A stretch of 39,998 bases of DNA, taken from positions 1 through 39,998 of the forward strand of contig NZ_QUAC01000198.1 in assembly GCF_003389455.1 (NCBI RefSeq). Reading direction: 5' to 3'. The translations under genes were made by a program, and so were the position numbers. Numbering within the stretch: the stretch's first letter is position 1; each line of letters starts with the position of its first letter. This document shows positions 32,214-39,897 of this stretch, one piece after another. Under the pieces are notes generated by a model. It saw only the letters and a list, made by a program, of their open reading frames with translations. It was not told the DNA's origin and made no database searches. The stretch comes from Streptomyces inhibens. GTDB taxonomy: Bacteria > Actinomycetota > Actinomycetes > Streptomycetales > Streptomycetaceae.

Positions 32214-33251
32214 TTACCTCCGGCTCTTGCCGCGCGCTGATGTCTTCTTGGCGGTCTGTTGGGAAGTCTTCTGTGCCGTCTTTTTGGCGGTCTTCTTCGC
32301 AGCCGGGGCTGCCTTCTTCTGTGCGGCGGTCTTCTTGGCAGGAGCCTTCTTGGCGGCGGTCTTCTTCGCCGTGGTCTTCTTTGCCGTGGTCTTCTTCGTG
32401 GTGGCCTTCTTCGCGGGGGCCTTCTTGGCGGGGGCCTTCTTGGCGGCGGCTTTCTTGGCGGGGGCCGCCTTCTTGGCCGCGGCCTTCTTGGTGGTCCGCT
32501 TCTCCGCGGTCTTCTTCGCCGGAGCCTTCTTGGCCGGAGCCTTCTTGGCCGGAGCCTTCTTGGCCGGCGCCTTCTTCGCAGCGGCCTTCTTGGCGGGCGC
32601 AGCCTTCTTCGCGGCCGGCCGGCTGGGTGCGGCCTTCTTCCCGGCGGACTTCTTGCCACGGCGGCGGGGCCGCTCCTCGGGCTCTTCTGCCGGCTCCTCT
32701 TCCTCTTCTTCCTCTTCTTCTTCCTCGCCTTCGGGCTCCTCCTCAGGCTCTTCTTCGGGCTCTTCTTCGGGCTCTTCTTCGGGCTCTTCTTCGCCCTCCT
32801 CGTACTCGCCCTCCTCGTACTCCTCCTCGGGCTCCTCCTCGGGCTCCTCTTCCTCCTCGTATTCCTCCGCCGGCTCTTCGCCCTCCTCGCCCTCGTATCC
32901 CTCCTCTTCCTCTTCCTCCTCCTCTTCCGGTTCCTGCTCGCCGCTTTCGAGGCGGAGGGTGCGCTCATGGAGCGAATCGGCGAACGTGGTCAGCTGACGG
33001 TTGGCGGCGGACTTGACGGCCTGCCGCCCGGCATCCATGACTTCTCCCCGCAGCTGTTCGCCCAGCTCCGCGACCTGGGGGATCTCCCTGAGTCTGCGGA
33101 CCCCCTCCGCCAAGAGCTGGCGTGGCTCAAGCCCGAATTGGCGCCCGGCGAGGTAGGACGCCACCGTGAGAGCGAACCGGGCCTTCTTCGTGCGGCCCAG
33201 GACATAGCCACCGGCCAGGGCGGCGGCGAGCAGAAACTTGGATTCGTTCAT
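32214..33251 (-). CDS. gvpY: GvpY-like protein with acidic block and histone-H1-like basic tail
   Basis: The 345-residue protein has three parts. Residues 1-101 form a plausible folded or helical domain ([20 protein letters not shown], then [51 protein letters not shown]). Residues 102-193 are an almost pure glutamate block with P, G and Y. Residues 194-345 are lysine/alanine/proline repeats ([13 protein letters not shown]) like histone H1 and bacterial H1-like tails. I use the ATG at 33251; the upstream part of the open frame is not protein-like. Similar genes sit in Streptomyces gas vesicle clusters as gvpY and are often mislabelled DNA primase. The basic tail could bind nucleic acid or polyanions, and the acidic block could neutralise it or bind partners. 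Confidence 0.75.
   Translation of the reverse strand: MNESKFLLAAALAGGYVLGRTKKARFALTVASYLAGRQFGLEPRQLLAEGVRRLREIPQVAELGEQLRGEVMDAGRQAVKSAANRQLTTFADSLHERTLRLESGEQEPEEEEEEEEEGYEGEEGEEPAEEYEEEEEPEEEPEEEYEEGEYEEGEEEPEEEPEEEPEEEPEEEPEGEEEEEEEEEEEPAEEPEERPRRRGKKSAGKKAAPSRPAAKKAAPAKKAAAKKAPAKKAPAKKAPAKKAPAKKTAEKRTTKKAAAKKAAPAKKAAAKKAPAKKAPAKKATTKKTTAKKTTAKKTAAKKAPAKKTAAQKKAAPAAKKTAKKTAQKTSQQTAKKTSARGKSRR
32521..32565 (-). repeat. 15-bp tandem repeat coding for the AKKAP units
   Basis: GGAGCCTTCTTGGCC is repeated three times perfectly at 32521-32565, with degenerate copies on both sides through about 32330-32630. Each unit encodes one five-residue step of the basic tail of the GvpY-like protein. Confidence 0.85.
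32746..32793 (-). repeat. 12-bp tandem repeat coding for EEEP units
   Basis: GGCTCTTCTTCG is repeated four times perfectly at 32746-32793, encoding PEEE steps of the acidic block. Flanking sequence to about 32930 is of the same CTC/TTC composition. Confidence 0.85.
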
Positions 33252-33624
33252 GGGTGCGTCACCTTTTCGTGGGCATGCTGCCGATCGGCGCCATATCTCC
33301 AGAGTGATCCGTGTGCAGACCTGCGCATCCCGAGCGAGCCGAAGTAGGGATTCCACTTCGCGCCGCGCCGGTTGGATTGCGCTGGGTAGTCGCTGTCAGC
33401 ACCCTGGGAATGCAACCGGTGCCGCTGCGTAGGCCATAGAGATCGGCCGCCGATGCATCAGGAGCGAGCGGCCGTCGGGAACCGAAGGCGAGGAATGCCG
33501 CGGCAACGGCCGTTCCGGCGCCTGCATTTGGTGCTGGAAGCGGTGCTGGAAGCGGTACCGGCAGCGAGCCGAGCCAGGTCGGTAGGGCCTGCGCCGAGGT
33601 CCATGCCGAGCTCCAAGCCGAGGC
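33252..33624. other. intergenic region between the GvpY-like and TetR genes
   Basis: Both flanking genes are on the minus strand, so this holds the promoter of the gvpY-gvpZ operon. It includes a 12-bp tandem pair, GGTGCTGGAAGC (33530-33541 and 33542-33553). I see no gene; the minus-strand frame reading GIGLGLELGMDLGAGPTDLA is short and unconvincing. Promoter boxes could not be fixed. Confidence 0.4.
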
Positions 33625-34203
33625 CTATGCCGTAATGCCGTGGAGGATTCGCTCCGTCGTCCGCCTGCACAGTGCGCGGAATTCGCTTTCGGGCATGGCG
33701 ATACGGCCGCCGAGATAGAGCTGGACAAGTCCTTGAGCAGGGGCGGTGAGGGCCAGTGCGACCTCAAGCGGGTCGTCGGGTTTGAGTGTGCCTTCGTGCA
33801 TGCCCTGTTCGACCGCCGTCACGACCACACCGCATGCCAGGGTTTCCCCGGAGTGCAAGTCTTCGGGGAAGTGTGGGGCCCGCTCGCGTCGTTCGGCCAT
33901 CAGGAACAGATGGAGGTTCGGCCGGCCGAGGGCGAAGTCGAGGAAATCGGTGAGGAGTCCATAGATCCTGGTCACCGGGTCGGGGTCCTGGCGTGCGGCC
34001 CATTGCGCGCCCAGTTCCTGAAGGCTGTCCGCGGCCACCGCGCGCAGCAACACCTCACGATTGGGGTAGTGGCGGTAGATCGCCATAGGTGTCACCCCGA
34101 CGGCCTCCGCCACCCGCCGCATGCTCACCGCTTCCGGGCCTTCGCCGACCAGGATGTCGAGTGCCGCGGCGGCGATACGGTCCGCCGTTTTCCGCTCCAC
34201 CAT
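33625..34203 (-). CDS. TetR-family transcriptional regulator
   Basis: The N-terminal helix-turn-helix is typical: ADRIAAAALDILVGEGPEAVSMRRVAEAVGVTPMAIYRHYPNREVLLRAV. A ligand-binding helical domain with a TetR_C-like layout follows. I prefer the ATG at 34203 (192 aa) over the GTG at 34218, which lies inside the dyad operator. No Shine-Dalgarno sequence precedes it, so the message may be leaderless. It is divergent from a secreted peptidase gene starting near 34319. The dyad at 34211-34232 suggests autoregulation. The ligand is unknown. Confidence 0.9.
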   Translation of the reverse strand: MVERKTADRIAAAALDILVGEGPEAVSMRRVAEAVGVTPMAIYRHYPNREVLLRAVAADSLQELGAQWAARQDPDPVTRIYGLLTDFLDFALGRPNLHLFLMAERRERAPHFPEDLHSGETLACGVVVTAVEQGMHEGTLKPDDPLEVALALTAPAQGLVQLYLGGRIAMPESEFRALCRRTTERILHGITA

Positions 34204-34210
34204 GTCTACA

Positions 34211-34232
34211 TCGTACACATCGATGTTTACGA
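34211..34232. promoter_or_regulatory. TetR operator candidate (22-bp dyad)
   Basis: TCGTACACATC (34211-34221) mirrors GATGTTTACGA (34222-34232) with one mismatched pair. It is centred 18 nt upstream of the tetR ATG in an AT-rich patch. Related half-sites of the form TACATCG occur on both sides (34207-34213 and near 34237-34243). The position fits autorepression. Confidence 0.65.
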
Positions 34233-34318
34233 CGTATACATCGCGAATGGCCCCTCCCTCGCGGCAGCTGCGCGGCGGCAGGTGTGCGGAAGGTGGGCAA
34301 CGGCCCTAGGCTCGGAAT

Positions 34319-35923
34319 ATGCCGGGAACACGCCGTGCACCGTCTCGTGTGGGAGTAGGGGGAGCGCGGTGTGTTCGCCGGCGCACGGCGTCCGTCCGGC
34401 TGCTGGCCGTGGCGGCGGTCGTCGCGCTGACCGGTGGCTTCGCCGGAACTCCGGCCGTGGGCACCGCCGATGGCCCGGATCTGACGCGCTTCTACCAGCA
34501 GCAACTCTCCTGGGAGTCGTGCGGGCACGACGTGAAGAAGGGCGCGCAGAGCCAGGGAACCACGCAGCCGCCCGGCTATGCGGAGCGGCTGGAGTGCGCC
34601 CGGCTGGAGGTGCCGCGTGACTACGCCCATCCCGGGCGGAGCACCATGCTGGTCCAGCTGATCCGGCTGAAGGCGACCGGGCCCGGCAAACGGCTCGGTT
34701 CGCTGGTGCTCAATCCCGGAGGGCCGGGTGCTTCCGGCGTCAACTATCTGATCGACAGCGGCACTGCCTTCGCCCGTCTGGGGCAGCAGTACGACATCGT
34801 CAGCTTTGACCCGCGCGGCACCGGCCACACCGAACCCGTCTCCTGCGGCAGCAAGCTCGCGCCGCCCCCCGGCAACGCCGCCGACGACAGCCTCGCCGCG
34901 AAGGAGAAGCGCATCAACGAGGCCTGCGGCCGGTACTCCGGTGGGCTGCTGCCGTGGATCGGCACCCCCAATGTCGCCCGGGACATGGACGTACTGCGTG
35001 CCGCGGTCCGCGACGACAAGCTCAACTACCTGGGGTTCTCCTACGGCACCAAACTCGGCGCGGTCTACGCCCATGAATTCCCCGACAAGGTCGGCCGGAT
35101 GGTCCTGGACAGCGTCGAGGACCCGACCAGGAACACCTGGCAGACCGCTCTCGCCCAGGCCCGCGGCTTCCAGCGGGCACTGGACGACTTCGCCGCCGAC
35201 TGCACCCATGACGCCGGCTGCCCGCTGGGCACCGACGCAAACCGTGCAGAGGACCAACTGCGCCATTGGTACAAGCAGTTGAGTGATGCGCCGATGAAGG
35301 TGAAGGGGGAGACGGTCGACGAGACGACGTATGTGTATGCGCTGCGGGAGGCCCTGTACAGGAGGAGCGACTGGCCGGCGCTGCGCCAGGCGCTGGCGCA
35401 GCTGCGGCGCGGCGACGGGGCCGGGATCCTGCGCCTGAGCGACAGCGGCGGCAGCAGCGCAGGACGGGCCCCGGTGCGCCACATCGGGCAGGACGAGCTG
35501 CCGCCGCAGGACCAGTTGGCCCTGCGCGCGATCTCCTGCCGGGACACCTCCGAACGCTACGGCGCCGGCGACTACGCCCGGGCGCAGCGGGAACTCACCC
35601 GGGCCTCCCCGCTCTTCGGTCCGGACATCGCCCCGACCCTGCTGGACTGCGACGGCTGGCCGATTCCGGGCGACGACACCTCCCGCGATGTCGCGGCGCC
35701 CGACGCACCGCCCGTACTGCTCGTCGCGACCACCAACGATCCGGCGACTCCGTACGCGGGCGCCCTCAACATGGCCCGTGCGCTGGACAACTCCAGCATC
35801 GTGCTGACCTTCCGGGGTGAGGGGCACGCCGCCTACACCACCGGCGACACCTGCGTACAGCGGTATGTCGACGGCTTCCTGCTGCACGGCATCATGCCGA
35901 AGCCCCATACCTCCTGCGGCTGA
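34319..35923 (+). CDS. secreted alpha/beta-hydrolase, tripeptidyl aminopeptidase (TAP) family
   Basis: This is a 534-residue exported protein. The leader has arginines (GARCVRRRTASVR) followed by the hydrophobic LLAVAAVVALTGGFAG. The catalytic triad of the S33 tripeptidyl aminopeptidase type is visible. Ser241 lies in LGFSYGTKLG, the aspartate in TTNDPATPY and the histidine in GEGHAAY. An oxyanion motif, LVLNPGGPGASG, precedes them. Paired cysteines late in the protein (LLDCDGWP, TGDTCVQRYV, HTSCG) fit an extracellular enzyme. The start is uncertain: ATG 34319 lacks a good ribosome site and GTG codons downstream (such as 34349) are possible. It is divergent from the TetR gene, which may control it. 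Confidence 0.88.
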   Translation: MPGTRRAPSRVGVGGARCVRRRTASVRLLAVAAVVALTGGFAGTPAVGTADGPDLTRFYQQQLSWESCGHDVKKGAQSQGTTQPPGYAERLECARLEVPRDYAHPGRSTMLVQLIRLKATGPGKRLGSLVLNPGGPGASGVNYLIDSGTAFARLGQQYDIVSFDPRGTGHTEPVSCGSKLAPPPGNAADDSLAAKEKRINEACGRYSGGLLPWIGTPNVARDMDVLRAAVRDDKLNYLGFSYGTKLGAVYAHEFPDKVGRMVLDSVEDPTRNTWQTALAQARGFQRALDDFAADCTHDAGCPLGTDANRAEDQLRHWYKQLSDAPMKVKGETVDETTYVYALREALYRRSDWPALRQALAQLRRGDGAGILRLSDSGGSSAGRAPVRHIGQDELPPQDQLALRAISCRDTSERYGAGDYARAQRELTRASPLFGPDIAPTLLDCDGWPIPGDDTSRDVAAPDAPPVLLVATTNDPATPYAGALNMARALDNSSIVLTFRGEGHAAYTTGDTCVQRYVDGFLLHGIMPKPHTSCG

Positions 35924-35946
35924 GCCGGGAGCGCGCATGTCGGGAG

Positions 35947-36174
35947 CTACTTGTAGTAACGAGTGTCCTCGATGTCGACGACGGGAGCACCGGGGGACGG
36001 TGGCTGGGTGCGCCGCCGCTTCAGAATGCTCACATACGTCGCCAGGCCGATGATGCCGACGATCATCATGATGACGCCCACGAGGTCGAGATTGACTCCG
36101 GCCATGTGCCAGTCCACCGCGAAGGTGAGGATGGCCCCCACTGCGAGCAGACCGATGCACCCGCCGATACCCAT
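35947..36174 (-). CDS. small membrane protein (DUF6458-like)
   Basis: The 75-residue protein has two hydrophobic helices (IGGCIGLLAVGAILTFAVDW and DLVGVIMMIVGIIGLATYVSIL) and a basic then proline-rich cytoplasmic tail ending VVDIEDTRYYK. This layout is a frequent small actinobacterial family of unknown function. It is convergent with the peptidase gene. Confidence 0.8.
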   Translation of the reverse strand: MGIGGCIGLLAVGAILTFAVDWHMAGVNLDLVGVIMMIVGIIGLATYVSILKRRRTQPPSPGAPVVDIEDTRYYK

Positions 36175-36279
36175 GTGTCAGCCTCCATAACTGTCTTGAC
36201 AGTAGGGCGTGTTGAAGGACGCGTACCCATACGCAGACGCCCTATGTCCGGGTGCGCTACGTGGTGCGCGGGCGGAGGT

Positions 36280-37305
36280 TCAGCCGGCCCGGCGCCCGCT
36301 CCTGCTCGCGGTCTTCTTCGCCGCGGCCGTTTTCTCGGCGGCTGTCTTCTTGGCGGTGGACTTCGCGGCGGTGGTCTGCTGAGCGGCCGTCTTCTTCCCC
36401 GTTGCCTCCTTCCCCGTTGCCTGCTTCGCCGCGCTCTTCTTCGCGGAGCGGCCGGACCGGGCGGTGTCCGCGACGTGCTCGGTGTCCTCGTCCTCGCCGC
36501 GGGACCTCTTGGCGGCGCGCACGCTGTCCTGCAGGGCCGCCATCAGGTCCATCACCTGGCCGGCGGGCTGCTCCTCGCCGGCCTCGAATTCCGGCTCACG
36601 ATGCGCCAGCTTCGCCGCCACGATCTCTTCCAGCGCCTCGCGGTAGTGGTCGTGCACATCGTCCTGTGACAGCTCGCCGAAGGAGTCCATCAGCGCCTCG
36701 GCGGCGGCCACCTCGTTGGCGGCGACGTCCACCTGCCGCTCGGGCAGCACCCCGTCCATCGGGCGGATCTGGTGCGGCCAGAGCAGCACCTGCATGACGA
36801 GGGCGCCCTCCATCGGGCGGATCATGGCCAGCGTCTCCCGCCCGTGCAGCGCGATCTTGCCGAGTCCGACGCGCTGGTGCCGCTCCATCGCCTCGCGCAG
36901 CAGCACATAGGGCTTGACCGCGGCGGGGCTGTCGACGCCCAGGTAGTAGCCCTTGCCCATCTGCAGTGGGTCGATGTCCCCGCCGGCGACGAAGGCCAGG
37001 ATGGTCAGCGTCTTCGCGGTCGGCAGCGGCAGCGCGTCCAGATCCTCGTCACTCAGCGGTACGACCAGGTCGCCGTCGCCGGGTTTGTAGCCGCGGCCGA
37101 TCTCGTCCGGGGGGACCTCGGCGCCTTCCAGCGAGCACACGGGCTGATTGCGTACCCGTCCGCCGTCCCGCGAATGGATCCGCACAAAGCTGACCGACGC
37201 GGAACTGTCCGTGGCGTTGTACGCGGCGACCGGGATCGTGACCAGGCCGAAGCTGATGGAGAACTTCGCCGTGGGGCGCATGGGGGCCGCCTTCATCGGT
37301 GCCAT
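36280..37305 (-). CDS. ku: Ku protein (non-homologous end joining)
   Basis: This is a 341-residue bacterial Ku. The domain starts FSISFGLVTIPVAAY and includes VCSLEGAEVPPDEIGRGY, PYVLLREAM and ALHGRETLAMIRPMEGALVMQVLLWPHQIRP, all hallmarks of the family. Bacterial Ku forms a homodimeric ring on DNA ends and recruits ligase LigD. The C-terminal roughly 90 residues are lysine/alanine-rich (AKKSAAKQATGKEATGKKTA), a known style of extension in actinobacterial Ku that promotes DNA binding. The ATG at 37305, with GGAG upstream, is favoured over an upstream ATG at 37335. No ligD is adjacent. Confidence 0.93.
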   Translation of the reverse strand: MAPMKAAPMRPTAKFSISFGLVTIPVAAYNATDSSASVSFVRIHSRDGGRVRNQPVCSLEGAEVPPDEIGRGYKPGDGDLVVPLSDEDLDALPLPTAKTLTILAFVAGGDIDPLQMGKGYYLGVDSPAAVKPYVLLREAMERHQRVGLGKIALHGRETLAMIRPMEGALVMQVLLWPHQIRPMDGVLPERQVDVAANEVAAAEALMDSFGELSQDDVHDHYREALEEIVAAKLAHREPEFEAGEEQPAGQVMDLMAALQDSVRAAKRSRGEDEDTEHVADTARSGRSAKKSAAKQATGKEATGKKTAAQQTTAAKSTAKKTAAEKTAAAKKTASRSGRRAG

Positions 37306-37436
37306 TCGGCTCCATGCTAGGCGGGGCGGGTACACCGTACATCCCGGGCCGTACCGAGGTGTGCCGATCGGGTGGCGGCCCCTCGCCGCCCAGGCTCCCA
37401 GCCGCTAAACCCCCTCGCCGCTCAGCCCCCCACCGC

Positions 37437-38840
37437 TCAGGCGGCCGCGGCCGTGACCCGCCCCTCGCGGACCGCCTCCGCCAGCGCCTGATGATCGCGT
37501 TCGTTCTGGTCCGCGTACAGCTCCGCGAACCGCACCAGCGCCTCGTCGAAGGCCGGCCCCTTGCCGAGGTACGCGCCGATCGCGATGCGGTCGCCGGATC
37601 TGGCGTGCGCACGGGCCAGCGTGGCCCCGCAGCGCACGGCGAACCGCCGCAGCCCCACCGGCACCATGAGCTCGGTCTTCATGATGCCCTTCCAGTCGCG
37701 CAACTGCCGGACGTAGAAGTCCCGTTGGCGCCCGTCGATGCCGGTGGTCCGCTCCCAGCCGAGGAAGATGTCGCCCGCCGCCTGCATCAACCGCTGGCCG
37801 GACACCACCCGTTCACCCTGGTTGGTGTGGCGCCCCGGTCCGGCGTACGGGGCGAGCACCGACTCATCGGCCTCCTTGGCCTGGAGCAGCAGCGGGTCGT
37901 CGGTGTCCTTGCCGAGCAGCAGCACGATCCAGCAGCGGGTGCCCACGCTGCCGACCCCGACGACCTTGCGTGCCGTGTCGACCACCCGGTACTGCTCCAG
38001 CAGGCTGCGATGGTCCGACCGCAGAGTGCGGGCGTAGCTCGTGATCAGTTCGCGGATCTCGTCCGTGAGCAGATCGCGCTCGACGTCCGGCAGCAGATCG
38101 CCCAGCGGCACGATCAGCGGCGGATCGGGGGCGATCCGTACCTGACCGCCGATCACCCGGGTGAGTTTGCGGAACGCCTGCACGGCGTCGCGCGTACGGG
38201 CTTCCGCCATGGTGCGGGCCAGCTGGGCACGGCCCCTGCTGCCCAGCTCCTGCGCCTCCTCGGCCTCGATGTCGGCCATATCGTCATGGGCGTACCAGAC
38301 CTCCAGGGTGCGCATGTCCGCGTACCGGCGCATCCGGGTGCGGTACGACGCGCAGGCGGCCCCGATGATGCCGGCCCGCACCGTCGTGTCGAAGCCGTTC
38401 CCGCGCCCGGCGATGGCAAGGCTGGCCGCCAGCCGTTTGATGTCCCACTCCCACGGTCCCGGCAGGGTCTCGTCGAAGTCGTTGAGATCGAACATCAGAT
38501 GGCGCTCGGGGGAGGCCAGCAGCCGGAAGTTGAGCAGATGGGCGTCCCCGCACAGCTGGGTCGTCAGCCCGGTGGCCGGGGTGGTGGCCAGGTCCGCCGC
38601 CATGATGGCGGCGGCGCCGCGGTAGAAGCGGAACGGCGACTCCAGCATCCGGCCGTACCGAATGGGCACCAACTCCGGTACCCGGAGCGCCGATTGCCGC
38701 TCAAGGATGTCCACCGGGTCGGCCCGGTCGGCCGCGGGGCTGAAGTCCGCATGACTGGAGCGGGGCACCTCGGTGCGAAGTGCCCTGCCCTGTTCCGCAC
38801 GTTCCCGTGCGGTGGCCGATGCCGGTGGTCCGGAGGTCAT
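37437..38840 (-). CDS. DUF2252 family protein
   Basis: The 467-residue protein matches DUF2252. Motifs include RVPELVPIRYGRMLESPFRFYRGAA, CGDAHLLNF, FDLNDFDETLPGPWEWDIKRLAAS, VVGVGSVGTRCWIVLL and the C-terminal GAYLGKGPAFDEALVRFAELYADQNERDH. The GDAHxxNF and DFDE elements resemble the catalytic and metal-binding motifs of aminoglycoside-phosphotransferase-like kinases, so a kinase-like fold is plausible, but the family has no settled function. It follows the DUF7144 gene (19-nt gap) on the same strand. Confidence 0.88.
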   Translation of the reverse strand: MTSGPPASATARERAEQGRALRTEVPRSSHADFSPAADRADPVDILERQSALRVPELVPIRYGRMLESPFRFYRGAAAIMAADLATTPATGLTTQLCGDAHLLNFRLLASPERHLMFDLNDFDETLPGPWEWDIKRLAASLAIAGRGNGFDTTVRAGIIGAACASYRTRMRRYADMRTLEVWYAHDDMADIEAEEAQELGSRGRAQLARTMAEARTRDAVQAFRKLTRVIGGQVRIAPDPPLIVPLGDLLPDVERDLLTDEIRELITSYARTLRSDHRSLLEQYRVVDTARKVVGVGSVGTRCWIVLLLGKDTDDPLLLQAKEADESVLAPYAGPGRHTNQGERVVSGQRLMQAAGDIFLGWERTTGIDGRQRDFYVRQLRDWKGIMKTELMVPVGLRRFAVRCGATLARAHARSGDRIAIGAYLGKGPAFDEALVRFAELYADQNERDHQALAEAVREGRVTAAAA

Positions 38841-38858
38841 GGCCGCGGTCCCATGGGC

Positions 38859-39254
38859 TCAGGCCATGGAGTGGTGTTTGTCTCCCGCACACAGCGCCCA
38901 GATGATGAAGACGTTGATGGCGATCAGCACGATGGCCCAGAACGGGTAGTAGGGGATCCACAGGAAGTTCGCCAGTGCTCCGAGACCCGCGAGGACGACG
39001 CCGATCACCCGCGCCCACATCGCGCCGCTGGCAAGCAGTGCGATGCCCGCGACGAGGATGACGATGCCCAGGATCAGATGGATCCATCCCCAGCCGGTGA
39101 GGTTGAAGGAGAACACGTAGTTCCGCGTCGTGACGAAGACGTTGTCCTTGGCGATGGCGGAGATGCCCTCCAGAAGGGTCATCGCGCCACCGAAGATCAT
39201 CAGGACTCCGGCGAATGCGGTCCACCCGCCGACGCTCTGTTTCTGAGCGGCCAT
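38859..39254 (-). CDS. DUF7144-type four-helix membrane protein
   Basis: The 131-residue protein has four hydrophobic helices: WTAFAGVLMIFGGAMTLLEGI, WIHLILGIVILVAGIALLASG, ARVIGVVLAGLGALANFLW and YPFWAIVLIAINVFIIWALC. The YPFW motif and the layout match a common actinobacterial membrane family of unknown role. The ATG at 39254 is preceded by GAGGAGTGA. It probably heads a two-gene transcript with the DUF2252 gene. Confidence 0.88.
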   Translation of the reverse strand: MAAQKQSVGGWTAFAGVLMIFGGAMTLLEGISAIAKDNVFVTTRNYVFSFNLTGWGWIHLILGIVILVAGIALLASGAMWARVIGVVLAGLGALANFLWIPYYPFWAIVLIAINVFIIWALCAGDKHHSMA

Positions 39255-39633
39255 GGGTCACTCCTCACTTGAGAAACCTGGCCACCGGCGGGAACCGACG
39301 GTGGTCATGCCCTGTCTCCACGCTTCCACAGGCACCGGTCATCCGCATGTCAGGGACGTGCGGAGGCCTGGCACACCCGGTGTTCGGCCGTGTGCGGGGC
39401 GGCGAGACGGACGGTGGCGTTCCGGGCGCGCCGTACCCGCGGTATCCGCCGGTGCGTTGGAGGTACGAGTTGTCGGAGAGGGGCAGCGGGCCCGCGCCGG
39501 TGGCGCGTATGAGGCGGACGGCGGCGACGGTGGCGTCGGTGGCGAACGCGATGTGCTGCGGACGGGGCTCCCGGTCGCCCGGGCCCGGTGCGACGTGGCG
39601 CCAGGGCTGGGCCGGCGCGACAGGACGCGGCTG
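39255..39633 (-). pseudogene. intergenic region with a 4-hydroxyphenylpyruvate dioxygenase-like fragment
   Basis: On the minus strand at about 39445-39590 a frame reads PQHIAFATDATVAAVRLIRA, then TGAGPLPLSDNSYLQR. This closely resembles the second metal-binding segment of HPPD/VOC-family dioxygenases (xVQHIAxxTxDIxxTV...LxxPxxYY). The frame has no start and the remaining domain is absent, so it is a short relic. The rest of the stretch holds the upstream region of the DUF7144 gene and nothing else recognisable. Confidence 0.5.
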
Positions 39634-39897
39634 TCAGGCCCGCCATGTGGTGCCGGGCAGAGGGACCGGATCGGGCGCCGGTCCCGGCTGCGGTCCGGGC
39701 GTCGGCGGCGCAGGGTTCGGCGGGAGCGGGTCCGGCTCAGGACGCGGCACCGGCGGGGGCACCCGATCGGGTCCAGGGGCGGGGACCGGGCCGGGCCCCG
39801 GGCCTGGCGTGGGTCCGGGTGGCCCGGGGCCCGGACCCGGAGTGGGAGGCACCGGGTCCCGGTGGCGCTCGTGCGGGGCGCTCGCTCCTTGTGGCAT
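39634..39897 (-). CDS. proline/glycine-repeat hypothetical protein
   Basis: The ATG at 39897 is well supported by AAGGAG 7 nt upstream and gives 87 residues; the open frame extends to 39972 without a better start. After a short head (MPQGASAPHERHRDPVPP) the protein is almost entirely P-G, P-x-P and D-P repeats, such as TPGPGPGPPGPTPGPGPG and PRPEPDPLPPNPAPPTPG. There is no signal peptide or hydrophobic stretch. It is presumably disordered. I do not recognise a function, and a biased-composition false gene is possible despite the good ribosome site. Confidence 0.55.
   Translation of the reverse strand: MPQGASAPHERHRDPVPPTPGPGPGPPGPTPGPGPGPVPAPGPDRVPPPVPRPEPDPLPPNPAPPTPGPQPGPAPDPVPLPGTTWRA

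Noticed and set aside
32231..32935. Possible CRISPR-like or minisatellite array
   Set aside because: The repeats are short, contiguous and in coding phase, without spacers; they encode protein repeats.
32259..33347. Plus-strand leucine/glycine-rich frames opposite the GvpY-like gene
   Set aside because: They are repeat-derived antisense shadows of the KKAP and EEEP codons with no ribosome site or membrane-protein logic.
37299..39272. Plus-strand 657-codon frame
   Set aside because: It is antisense to DUF2252, DUF7144 and the start of Ku, all of which have clear family motifs on the minus strand.
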